Made by a program: the position numbers and the translations under genes. Source: Apostichopus californicus (Eukaryota > Echinodermata > Holothuroidea > Aspidochirotida > Stichopodidae). From it: 31,896 nucleotides of DNA. This document shows positions 22,606 to 27,688 of the stretch, one piece after another; position 1 is the stretch's first letter, and every line of letters starts with the position of its first letter. The notes beneath the pieces were generated by a model that saw only the letters and a program-made list of their open reading frames with translations, did no database searches and had not been told where the DNA came from. Location: the NCBI GenBank assembly GCA_020650975.1, contig JAIPMN010002349.1, forward strand, positions 1 to 31,896, written 5' to 3'.

Positions 22606-24067
22606 GCTACTTGAAGATATTAAAACCATCACCTTTTGTTTTATGGAATTGATCCCACTAACTTGAAAGAATAGTGGAGAGGAGGATTTATATTTTTGAT
22701 CAATGGAAGATGAACAAAATACTAGGCTTTCTGGTCAAATTCTGGAGCAATTTCGACATTGCACTCTCCAGATAACGGCAGTTGATATTGTCACGGTTTC
22801 TAACGTTAGTGTGAACTTGAAGCAAACAAGTGTGATGTCATAATTGAACATTGAGAGCAAAACGTTGTTTCGTTTTTCCTTTTATTTTTTCACTTTTATC
22901 GTTTTAACCTTGGATTGGACAAGGTTTCAAGTTTGCTTTAGGGGATGTCGGTTTTCCATTAATCCCCAATTACTGTAGTGGATTAAGGTGTCAATAGATC
23001 TGGATTTTGCGGAAGGCAATTGGAAGTAGATATTAAGCAAAAACATTAATCAAACTTGCAGTTGTGGATCTATGACATCACACCTGTTTTGCTTCAAATT
23101 CAAAATCTGGTAGAAAACATGCCAACTTCAAATGTTGTTGTCAAACGTCTCAAATGCCGTACATAGGGAAGAATACAAACTGCTCACGGTTGCCTAGAAT
23201 ATGTTCATATATGTTCAAATCTAACTAGGTCACTCTATTCACTTACTACTCGAATCAGAGAGTTACCTACAACTTGAACAGTGCGATTCTTTTTCTGATA
23301 TTAACTGGAAAACCAACAGTATTGTTCTTAAAGTTTTTCCTTAGTACATATATATATATATATTTCTTATATTAATATTCAAGCTGCGTCCATTTTTTTT
23401 TTCCTATTCATATTTTAAGGGGTTTTGTCATTTTGTTACTTAAAATTACTTAAAACTCATTTTTTCTTTTTAGGAATTTCATGTAAATCTATATTGTTTT
23501 TAAAATTATTCCTTTGTATATATATATTTTTTTTATATTAATATTTAAGCTGCGTCAATTTTATTATTCATATTTTAAGGGGTTTTGTCATGTTGTTGTC
23601 ATTGTAAAGCGCTCTTGAACATGCTTAAGCATGAAAATTGCGCTATATAAATCTGTTAAATCATAATAATAACAGTTATGTTTGAATTTCATTAGAGGAA
23701 GAAAAAGAGACACATATTTGCAAGGATTGCTGTTAAGGTTTGTAGATTACAAACAGTGCCTACATTAATTAATGATATCATGTGCTAGGATTGTCAAGAG
23801 TTTTAAGATTTCATTGCTCTTTAATCACTCAACAAAATTTGGCTTTTCTCGTTACTCTCCGCTAGGAAAATCTTACGGTCTGTGAAGAACCTTAAAGAGC
23901 TGAGTAGATTGTCAGAGGCGAAGCTGAAGGAATTGTTAGGCACCGAGAGCAATGCTACACAGTTATGGGACTTCTTCCACAAAGAACAGCGGGCCGAGAC
24001 TTCCAAGCCGGCAGCCAGAACTACCTTCAGAGGGGCTCGAACTGGAAAGCAGTTTGCTAGGAGTTGA
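1841..24067 (+). CDS. ERCC4: DNA repair endonuclease XPF (ERCC4), 20 exons, 5'-partial
   Basis: XPF pairs with ERCC1 and cuts DNA 5' of lesions in nucleotide-excision repair, with further roles in interstrand-crosslink repair; it is nuclear. Twenty exons join in one frame: 1841-1937, 4079-4161, 5357-5479, 7209-7379, 8767-8806, 10416-10529, 11772-11867, 13151-13206, 13716-13769, 14211-14280, 14626-14707, 15479-15559, 15960-16117, 16772-16963, 18059-18406, 19225-19365, 20238-20498, 21302-21442, 22386-22537, 23866-24067. All introns are GT-AG and all phases agree. The product is 886 residues (numbered here from 1842) plus a TGA stop; human XPF is 916, so about 35-40 N-terminal residues are missing. 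Order: degenerate SF2 helicase-like region (1 to ~400), charged linker with TLTQM, second conserved block (473-588), ERCC4 nuclease (636-769; GDY 666-668, ERK 677-679, D683), then the helix-hairpin-helix region (about 800-860). Identification rests on long collinear similarity to human XPF recalled from memory; no search was run. Confidence 0.97.
2770..2841 (-). pseudogene. tRNA-like cloverleaf (SINE module)
   Basis: The 72-nt minus-strand segment folds as a cloverleaf. Acceptor GCGTCCA/TGGAGGC pairs 6 of 7, D-stem GCCT/GGGT pairs with wobbles, anticodon stem TCTGC/GCGGG pairs with wobbles around loop GTACAGA, and T-arm CCAGG-TTCGAAT-CCCGG pairs 4 of 5. The B box is GGTTCGAATCC. The formal anticodon ACA is not a normal tRNA anticodon, which points to a tRNA-derived repeat rather than a working tRNA gene. 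Confidence 0.6.
2863..2945 (-). ncRNA. Hammerhead ribozyme core (possibly degenerate)
   Basis: The minus strand holds CTGATGA (2938-2932), stem II GTCC-CAAAA-GGAC (2931-2919) and GAAAC (2918-2914): every invariant core position of a hammerhead. Stem III follows as ACCGGT (2915-2910) pairing with ACCGGT (2871-2866) across a 38-nt loop, so the A15.1-U16.1 pair is present. The cleavage triplet would be GTT, acceptable but weaker than GTC. Stem I (2939 onward against 2864 downward) pairs poorly. So the core is clear, but self-cleavage in this copy is uncertain. The topology is type I, as in schistosome and other metazoan examples. Confidence 0.6.
2940..3010 (-). pseudogene. tRNA-like module with A and B boxes
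   Basis: The minus strand contains TGGTCGAGTGG, an A-box match, and GGTTCGATTCC, a perfect B-box, about 40 nt apart, with a short hairpin (TTCG...CGAA) where the anticodon arm would be. The acceptor stem does not pair, as in tRNA-derived SINE heads. It would serve as the internal Pol III promoter of the composite. Confidence 0.5.
4079..4161 (+). CDS. ERCC4: ERCC4 exon 2 of those seen
   Basis: Follows TTTATCAG and ends before GTAAAA in phase 2. It encodes [20 protein letters not shown] and a few more residues, matching human XPF around 'LPRRVTNEITSNSR'. The alternative acceptor two bases downstream (TCAGAG) would break the frame. Confidence 0.93.
4210..4620 (+). repeat. Tandem array, about 64-bp unit, 7 copies
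   Basis: The landmark TACTGTATGCT recurs about seven times from 4216 at 62-65-bp spacing. Each unit carries the palindrome ATGAATTCAT (ATGAATTCA conserved) and CACTGTCACTAATACCTGG. Copies differ by a few bases. It lies in the ERCC4 intron after the second exon seen. Confidence 0.9.
4629..4778 (+). repeat. Tandem array, 16-bp unit, about 9 copies
   Basis: Repeats of ATTAACATTAGGCTAC with C/T variation (GGCCAC, GGCTAC). It begins within a few bases of the end of the 64-bp array, so two unrelated minisatellites abut. Confidence 0.88.
4779..5356 (+). other. ERCC4: ERCC4 intron remainder
   Basis: Unique-looking intronic DNA with no recognised element, up to the acceptor of the exon at 5357. Confidence 0.5.
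5357..5479 (+). CDS. ERCC4: ERCC4 exon 3, helicase-like core
   Basis: Follows TTCGTAG and ends before GTACGT in phase 2. It encodes the highly conserved [18 protein letters not shown] stretch, which corresponds to the decayed Walker B/DEAD-box region of this family. Residues 60-101. Confidence 0.96.
5495..5780 (-). mobile_element. LINE/SINE 3'-tail-like repeat
   Basis: Starts with (ATTT)n at about 5501-5513, followed by TATAGCGCCTTATCC and AAGGCGCTTTACAG. On the minus strand this is the 'AAGCGCC...GGCGCTATA...(AAAT)n' tail seen at the 3' ends of L2/CR1-like elements. A further AAAGCGCTATAAATGC is at about 5752. No coding part was recognised. Confidence 0.4.
6414..7051. mobile_element. MITE with TTAA target duplication, about 630 bp
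   Basis: TTAA (6414-6417) is followed by AGCAGCATTTTGCGTT. The reverse complement of this, AACGCAAAATGCTGCT, ends at 7047 and is followed by TTAA (7048-7051). So 16-bp perfect terminal inverted repeats flank 630 bp with no reading frame of note. TTAA duplications are typical of piggyBac-type elements, so a non-autonomous piggyBac-like origin is the first guess. The inverted repeats do not start with the common CCC. Confidence 0.72.
7209..7379 (+). CDS. ERCC4: ERCC4 exon 4, helicase-like core
   Basis: Follows CATACAG and ends before GTTGTG in phase 2. It encodes [20 protein letters not shown] through [12 protein letters not shown], nearly identical to human XPF. Residues 101-158. Confidence 0.97.
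7380..8002 (+). other. ERCC4: ERCC4 intron before 40-bp array
   Basis: No recognised element or coding signal; the open frames here are short and unconserved. Confidence 0.5.
8003..8561 (+). repeat. Tandem array, 40-bp unit, 14 copies
   Basis: The unit reads roughly CTCAGACTTCTCCCACCACA + ATGTTAACCTACATGGGAGG. TGGGAGG occurs 14 times at 39-41-bp spacing. Identity between units is very high, with GTTAACC/GTTTACC alternating. The unit lacks stop codons in this orientation, which produces a 185-codon open frame that is an artefact of the repeat. Confidence 0.93.
8767..8806 (+). CDS. ERCC4: ERCC4 exon 5, 40-bp microexon
   Basis: Only 40 bp, between TTTACAG and a consensus GTAAGT. It encodes [13 protein letters not shown], equivalent to human FHVAVNSFLEQHK. 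It begins after a phase 2 split codon and ends in phase 0. Confidence 0.93.
8807..9316 (+). other. ERCC4: ERCC4 intron, first part
   Basis: No element recognised. Confidence 0.45.
9317..9665 (-). mobile_element. LINE remnant, C-terminus and 3' tail
   Basis: The minus strand reads [19 protein letters not shown] and PKFQTVRFK, then after one frameshift [12 protein letters not shown]. This resembles the 'YNLRN...TVRFKSFSYRAA.LWN' end of reverse-transcriptase proteins in non-LTR elements. It is followed by an AT-rich tail ending AATAAACTTGAAACTTGAAA at about 9317-9337, a typical short-repeat LINE terminus. Frameshifted and truncated, so dead. Confidence 0.6.
9666..10128 (+). other. ERCC4: ERCC4 intron between LINE remnant and array
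   Basis: No recognised element. Confidence 0.45.
10129..10378 (+). repeat. Tandem array, 31-bp unit, 8 copies, hairpin-forming
   Basis: The unit reads AGTACCCACTACACTACATG + TACCGGGTATC. ACCGGGTA occurs eight times at 31-bp spacing. Across each unit junction GGGTA-TCAG-TACCC forms a small perfect hairpin. The array stops about 37 bp before the acceptor of the exon at 10416, so it occupies the usual branch-point zone. Confidence 0.92.
10416..10529 (+). CDS. ERCC4: ERCC4 exon 6
   Basis: Preceded by a T-rich tract and TTACAG, and followed by GTAAGC. It encodes [18 protein letters not shown] and onward (38 residues), matching human 'VVEIHVSMTPTMLAIQ'. A 31-bp tandem array ends only about 37 bp upstream of the exon. 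Confidence 0.96.
10530..10868 (+). other. ERCC4: ERCC4 intron, first part
   Basis: Contains a G/T/C-rich low-complexity tract (about 10705-10775). Nothing else recognised. Confidence 0.45.
10869..11587 (+). repeat. Tandem array, 103-bp unit, 7 copies
   Basis: AAAAGCTGCATCAGCTGC occurs seven times at 102-104-bp spacing. The central units differ at only a few positions (CATGATAG/CACAATAG, GATATG/GTAATG), which indicates recent amplification. The last unit has more changes. Short open frames in all copies are repeat artefacts. Confidence 0.95.
11772..11867 (+). CDS. ERCC4: ERCC4 exon 7
   Basis: Between ATATACAG and GTGAGT, 32 residues in phase 0. It includes [20 protein letters not shown] and LDPIWHQL, matching human '[26 protein letters not shown]'. 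Confidence 0.96.
11868..13150 (+). other. ERCC4: ERCC4 intron, nothing recognised
   Basis: 1.28 kb of unique-looking AT-rich intron. No element, RNA gene or conserved frame was seen. Confidence 0.55.
13151..13206 (+). CDS. ERCC4: ERCC4 exon 8
   Basis: 56 bp between TCACCAG and GTAAGT. It encodes [18 protein letters not shown] and ends in phase 2; it matches human 'KTKSLVQDLKILRTLL'. Confidence 0.94.
13207..13715 (+). other. ERCC4: ERCC4 intron, low-complexity end
   Basis: A- and C-homopolymer interruptions (AAAAAAATGATCC repeated) occupy about 13630-13690, just before the acceptor. Nothing else recognised. Confidence 0.5.
13716..13769 (+). CDS. ERCC4: ERCC4 exon 9
   Basis: 54 bp between TTTCAG and GTGAGT. 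It completes a Phe codon and encodes [17 protein letters not shown]; it matches human 'YLSQYDCVTFLNLLESL'. The preceding 90 bp are A- and C-rich low-complexity DNA. Confidence 0.94.
13770..14210 (+). other. ERCC4: ERCC4 intron, nothing recognised
   Basis: Contains a C-run at about 14056-14068 and an A-run near 14152-14163 only. Confidence 0.5.
14211..14280 (+). CDS. ERCC4: ERCC4 exon 10
   Basis: 70 bp between CTTTCAG and GTGAGA. It encodes [20 protein letters not shown] and VFL; the NSGWLFLDS core is identical in human XPF. Confidence 0.95.
14281..14625 (+). other. ERCC4: ERCC4 intron, nothing recognised
   Basis: Unique-looking AT-rich intron. Confidence 0.5.
14626..14707 (+). CDS. ERCC4: ERCC4 exon 11, charged linker
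   Basis: 82 bp between CTGTAG and GTAAGA. It encodes [20 protein letters not shown] and a further acidic/basic stretch ending in TP. It is positionally equivalent to the variable human 'ARARVYHLPDAKMSKKEK' linker. Ends in phase 1. Confidence 0.9.
14708..15478 (+). other. ERCC4: ERCC4 intron, no element identified
   Basis: The part at about 14950-15180 is more GC-rich than its surroundings and has a 114-codon open frame with no recognisable similarity. It could be a decayed repeat; I cannot name it. Confidence 0.4.
15479..15559 (+). CDS. ERCC4: ERCC4 exon 12
   Basis: Between TTCCACAG and GTGAGA. It encodes [20 protein letters not shown] and then EENKKS; this matches human '[25 protein letters not shown]'. 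Enters and leaves in phase 1. Confidence 0.95.
15701..15718. repeat. 18-bp perfect palindrome
   Basis: TTCCGCGAATTCGCGGAA reads the same on both strands. It lies in a 400-bp ERCC4 intron. Nearby are two related segments, CCGTGATTTCTTTTCTACCCC (about 15722) and CCGTGATTTTTTTTTACCCC (about 15815), which suggests a small decayed repeat spanning roughly 15695-15850. Confidence 0.85.
15960..16117 (+). CDS. ERCC4: ERCC4 exon 13
   Basis: Between TTTCCAG and GTCTGT. It encodes the conserved [19 protein letters not shown] block (human '[19 protein letters not shown]'), then a diverged tail. The same unusual GTCTGT donor is used by the first exon seen. Confidence 0.95.
16118..16771 (+). other. ERCC4: ERCC4 intron, nothing recognised
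   Basis: Several overlapping open frames at 16200-16525 on both strands show no family resemblance and no codon signal I can identify. Confidence 0.5.
16772..16963 (+). CDS. ERCC4: ERCC4 exon 14, basic/acidic linker
   Basis: Between CTCTACAG and GTATAC, 64 residues. A basic, NLS-like stretch ([13 protein letters not shown]) precedes TLTQM, conserved in human XPF, and then an acidic run. The exon contains a strong internal donor-like site, CAG|GTAAGC at 16806-16814; its use would remove TLTQM and shift the frame. Confidence 0.9.
16964..18058 (+). other. ERCC4: ERCC4 intron, nothing recognised
   Basis: 1.1 kb of AT-rich unique-looking sequence. Confidence 0.5.
18059..18406 (+). CDS. ERCC4: ERCC4 exon 15, conserved central block
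   Basis: The longest exon, 348 bp (116 residues), between CATTTCAG and GTGAGT. It includes [38 protein letters not shown] and [20 protein letters not shown], all near-identical to human XPF. Confidence 0.97.
18407..19224 (+). other. ERCC4: ERCC4 intron with simple repeats
   Basis: A short (TA)n at about 18639-18653 and a G-run at about 19124-19137. Nothing else recognised. Confidence 0.5.
19225..19365 (+). CDS. ERCC4: ERCC4 exon 16, linker before nuclease
   Basis: Between TAACAG and GTGGAA. It starts [11 protein letters not shown] (human 'SMVVPEEREGR'), then 35 low-complexity residues rich in S, T, G and Q, ending EQQK. The variable part corresponds to the unstructured human linker. Confidence 0.93.
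19366..19890 (+). other. ERCC4: ERCC4 intron, first part
   Basis: C/T-rich tract at about 19385-19445; otherwise unremarkable. Confidence 0.45.
19891..20095 (+). repeat. Tandem array, 68-bp unit, 3 copies
   Basis: Copies begin at 19891, 19959 and 20027, each starting GTTTGGTTATGAKATGTRTA and containing ACACAGTTAGAAACTCATGT or close variants. The array lies about 140 bp upstream of the exon that encodes the nuclease motif. Confidence 0.9.
20238..20498 (+). CDS. ERCC4: ERCC4 exon 17, nuclease domain
   Basis: Between AACAACAG and GTGAGC, 87 residues (636-722). It begins [17 protein letters not shown] and holds the metal-binding nuclease motif: GDY at 666-668, ERK at 677-679 and D683, all matching human. 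The acceptor has a weak pyrimidine tract, but no other in-frame AG fits; reading back without splicing reaches a stop at 20196. Confidence 0.97.
20499..21301 (+). other. ERCC4: ERCC4 intron with AGGTCA half-sites
   Basis: Contains two diverged copies of a roughly 140-bp unit (landmarks GTTGATCTACCTTAGTGA near 20788 and GTCGATCCACCTTGGTGA near 20929). AGGTCA occurs at 20698-20703, 20708-20713, 20833-20838, 20861-20866 and near 20992. The first two are direct repeats with a 4-base spacer. Confidence 0.55.
21302..21442 (+). CDS. ERCC4: ERCC4 exon 18, nuclease domain end
   Basis: Between TTCGTTCAG and GTAAGG, 47 residues. It encodes [19 protein letters not shown] and [15 protein letters not shown], nearly identical to human. 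Confidence 0.97.
21443..22385 (+). other. ERCC4: ERCC4 intron, nothing recognised
   Basis: C-rich tracts at about 21812-21834 and 22063-22084; otherwise nothing. Confidence 0.5.
22386..22537 (+). CDS. ERCC4: ERCC4 exon 19, start of helix-hairpin-helix region
   Basis: Between CTTCCAG and GTGAGA, ending in phase 2. After a variable linker it encodes [20 protein letters not shown], matching human '[20 protein letters not shown]', the first hairpin of the tandem HhH domain that binds ERCC1. Confidence 0.96.
22538..23865 (+). other. ERCC4: ERCC4 last intron: repeats
   Basis: Holds a T-run of about 32 (22570-22602), an imperfect inverted repeat pair (22816-22842 with 23072-23099; TTGAAGCAAA..GTGTGATGTCATA), a direct duplication of about 85 bp (about 23350-23440 and 23517-23600; TATATTAATATT...TTTTAAGGGGTTTTGTCAT) and a LINE-type tail. 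Confidence 0.6.
23600..23670 (+). mobile_element. LINE/SINE 3' tail
   Basis: TTGTAAAGCGCTCTTGAACA, then GCATGAAAATTGCGCTATAT and AAATC...ATAATAATAA: the GCGC-hairpin and (ATA)n end typical of L2/CR1-like elements, in + orientation. The duplicated AT-rich DNA upstream may be part of the same insertion. Confidence 0.5.
23866..24067 (+). CDS. ERCC4: ERCC4 last exon, HhH region and stop
   Basis: Follows TCCGCTAG; the first base completes a Trp codon. It encodes [20 protein letters not shown], then [10 protein letters not shown] (human 'NAKQLYDFIH'), a basic tail and TGA at 24065-24067. The tail (about 20 residues after the HhH) is slightly longer than in human and Arg/Lys-rich. Confidence 0.96.
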
Positions 24068-24745
24068 AGAAGATACATTCTGAGTGACTTTGGCTTGATG
24101 TCACTTACGGAGCACTCTAAGCAATTGCCTTCGTTGTAGAGTTCAGAGGAACAATTGTACATCAACTGAAATGTTTTTTTTTATCATCGACATTTTACAG
24201 CTACATTTAACGAGAGCTGCTAATCCGTGCAGAGTGTAGCTTCGAATCCAGAGTACAATGTAAAAATGTTTATTATTTTATAGAGATGGATCCAAAGGCA
24301 TCTCAGATCTTGCCTGATTCCAAGAGTTTATTTGAAACCCTATCCATGCGGCAATCATGGATGACCTTTGACCGATATCAAGCTTTCTTTGAACCAGTGT
24401 TCAGAGAATAATGAGGGAGACATGCGAGTGATGTCGCACCCATTCCTTCTTCACATTCCACTATTTAACATCCCGTCCCGATGGACATATCTACCTCTGC
24501 ATCTGACCACTTTCTCAAATACAGAGGGATGGGAGGGGGCACTCCATTCATGTGGTGGTGACGAAGAAAGTAATGGAAAGTACAGAACTGAATCCCAATT
24601 CACGCCAAAAATATGAAATCGATTGACCACTCCACAACACTGCAAAAGCAGCAAGTTTGGAAAGAGAAAGAGGGTCTGGTTCCTGGTAGAGTTCTGAAAC
24701 AGGAACTTGATGGTTCTTGAATAAACACTCTCACAGCTTTATCAT
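24068..24745 (+). other. ERCC4: ERCC4 3' untranslated region with AATAAA
   Basis: After the TGA there is no conserved reading frame. The first canonical AATAAA lies at 24720-24725, so cleavage near 24740-24750 is the simplest reading. A later AATAAA near 25605 could give a longer form. The exact 3' end is inferred. Confidence 0.55.
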
Positions 24746-26459
24746 ACAGTCACCTTGTTAACATTATTCCTCAGCTCAGGATGAAAGCCAGTCACACACA
24801 GTATTAACTATCAACAACACACAACCTTTCACAACGGATGCTGTGGTATCGATATGAGTTACGTAGTGCTTCCAGTTAATGGTTTCCCAGTTTGCAAGTT
24901 CAAAGCCTCTGTGTTCTAGGTAAACAATATATAAAGATAGAGTGCCTCGTGTTTGAACCGTAAAACAGGTAGCCGATGAAGAAGGTCCTGTTATGATTCA
25001 TAACATCAGGCCCTCCAATCTTGAGCTTTGCAAACAGCTTAAAAGACTTCCTCAAATGAATTATATGACAAGCGTGCTTGGATTTTTGGTTATTTTCAAC
25101 TTAATATAACTTAAAATAATGTTCAACTTACCTGGGAACAGTTGCATTATTTTTCAATATTTTTCTTTTTCAAGTTTACAACATAGCTATTATTTTTATT
25201 ATTTATCAACTTGACTTAAGCTTTAGTTAACTTGGTAGTTTAGTTAGCTACCAAGCTATGAAGGCAGGATGGAATTGTCCAGTTTAGCCTCTGTAATATA
25301 TCCTTCTTCAGCCAAACTGAGATATTAACATGTTTTATCTGGAATGTAATTAGTCAGTTTAACCTGAGGTTCAGTTAAGTAGCTAATTGAAATGATATTA
25401 TCAATGTTTTTGGAGTTTTTTTTTCTTGAGGGCTCCTCTGGAAAGCAGTGCTCCTGCACTGAGCAGGACTACCCTCATTAAAGATGACAATAATACAAAA
25501 AACATTAAAAAATTAAAACTAATTTTTGGGCTTTATCAATACTAGACTACACATGACAATGTATACTTTGGCAAGGCTAGTCAAGTTGCATATCAAAAGA
25601 TCTCAATAAATAATCAATTTTGGAGAATTGTGACTGGCCTATTAAGTTGTATATTTCAAGGCTACTATTATTGCTATTTAATTTATTTAAATAGTCAAAA
25701 TGAAATGAAATTATTGGTGGGTCTGATAAAACACCTGGAAACTGATGATCATGTGTCAAAGGTCACCAAAATCCTTTTAACAGAGTATCAGTGTAAAATG
25801 CAGTCGGGGCCAGTAGTGTGGCCAGACAGTTCAATCTGGGGGGCACAATGTTTATTTGTGAATGCCATCCTGGGGGAGGGGTTTGAGCAATTTTTGATTA
25901 TTGAAGGGTCCTTAGATGCAATCTGGTGCTATATTTTGCAACTTGAAGTAACTTTATGTTCAAGGAATTTTCAGGCTAAGTCTGGCCAAATTTGGTTGTC
26001 CCAACAAAAGGAGCAACATAACAAAGACTGACCAATATGTACAAGTTAGGACAGATGTGCAGGTTTGGTGCATAGAATTTGGTGCATAGAATTAGTATTT
26101 GGCCGGTGAAATTCGTTTGGATCATCATAGTCCTTCAACAGTTTTTATATTTTATATATATATATATATATCTACAAAGTGACAGAAAACATACCAATTT
26201 ATCATTTTACATATTTGGGGATACTTTTAGTTACATATTTAGGGGATATTTTAAGTTACAATGCAATCTGAATCTGATGCAAACTTCTAGTCATCCACCT
26301 GACAACCACAAAAACTGAATTGGGTGTCCGAACAGTCTCGTGACTATCTCGGACAAACCTGGACTAACGTTCAATAAAAATTTGCCGGGAATGCAAGTAA
26401 AGGGTGGTTCACTCATCTAAAGATGTACAAATAATGAAAATACAACTGTAATAGAAATG
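24746..26459. other. Intergenic region between convergent genes
   Basis: About 1.7 kb between the inferred ends of ERCC4 and SMARCA4. It includes a (TA)n tract at about 26154-26171. The longest frame (25630-26031, +) resembles nothing I know. No RNA gene was seen. Confidence 0.5.
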
Positions 26460-27592
26460 TTGACTGATCTTGCTTCTTTATTATGCCTGATGATTCTTTA
26501 ATATTGAGACAAACATGTACGTAATTGAAATTAAATGATGCATATAATACACACTAGCTAACTTATGTGCAGCTTCTACTTATCTTTATATCTACTCCCA
26601 TTAACCATTGAACTTGATGAAACACCGGTGCATCTTAATATTACATATACATGAAATTCAATGCCTTTGTGTTGGAATCTCAAGAAGAAAATTATTTCAA
26701 AGACAATAGTTTACCCATCCCAGAATTTCTATTGGTATCCATTTGCCAAGTATTAAAAAAGGAAAGCTTTGCCTATCTGTTAACCCCTTAGACGACTTGA
26801 GAGTAATTGGCCATTTTGCTTTAAGAACCACAAATTATTCAACATGTAAAGATGCAGATGAATGTAGGAACTCAAGATGTTTTTTAAAATTTATTTTACA
26901 ATGAAACTATCGCATGCTTACAAATTATCTTTGGCCTAATATAAAGTAGTACCCTATTTCATGAGTTATTATTCAGCAGCTAAATGAATCGATACAATCT
27001 GCACTAAAACGTTACAGAAGAAGATGCCATGACATTCTGACTGCCAAACTAATAGCATTTCTGACTTCTAGCCTTTACCGTAGGGTATAAAATATGATTA
27101 GCCACCATATCATCGAAGACAAAATTGTCAATACCAATCGCTTAGTTTAAATACTCAAAGTTTACACAGTAGGGTAAATCATCCGCTAAAAGATTCAATA
27201 TCAAAAAAACTCTGAGATACTTGAAAATTTCTTCTTTTTTTGAAGAATTCTTATCTGTATAAAGAGAGTCAATTTTTTTTGATAATTTCACTCACCAAAA
27301 CTGAAAAATGTACAAATGAAAAAAAAACAGAACAGAAAATTGGCTTCCAGTGGATAATAATAAAGGACGAAAATATCACAACATGCACTAAAATACTGAG
27401 AGATTGACTGCTACATTCAGACTTAAAATAACCCATCATCTCTACTAAGAATCATATTTAACATGGTGCTCAACTCTGAGAATTACTAGAATAAAGTCTT
27501 TAATACAGCTCTGAAGAAGGATCATTTCGCTCGCCTATCATGGGGATACCTATCTCTTTCCTAGATAGGGGGAGGGGGGTCAGTTGAGGTAT
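26460..27592 (-). other. SMARCA4: Probable SMARCA4 3' untranslated region
   Basis: Downstream of the stop on the minus strand there is no conserved frame. AATAAA occurs on the minus strand at 26895-26890 and again at 26482-26477. Either could end the transcript, giving a UTR of about 0.7 or 1.1 kb. The extent is inferred. Confidence 0.4.
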
Positions 27593-27688
27593 TCAACGTC
27601 GTCCTTTACGAGGACCTGGGGATTCCCCTCGGGATGATGGACCAGAAGAATCTGCAGTGTCGTCATCACTGCCATCTGAAGATGAATC
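27593..27688 (-). CDS. SMARCA4: SMARCA4 last exon and stop
   Basis: Acceptor TTGTTTTCAG, 31 residues ([20 protein letters not shown] and then [11 protein letters not shown]) and TGA at 27595-27593. The acidic Ser/Asp tail is the usual end of BRG1/BRM proteins, although its sequence is little conserved. Confidence 0.88.
   Translation of the reverse strand, partial: DSSSDGSDDDTADSSGPSSRGESPGPRKGRR

Noticed and set aside
25630..26031. 133-codon open frame in the intergenic region
   Set aside because: No recognisable motif, no splice partners, AT-rich composition like the surrounding DNA.
24720..27593. Overlapping 3' ends of the convergent genes
   Set aside because: The nearest polyadenylation signals leave about 1.7 kb between them; overlap would need the later signals and transcript data.
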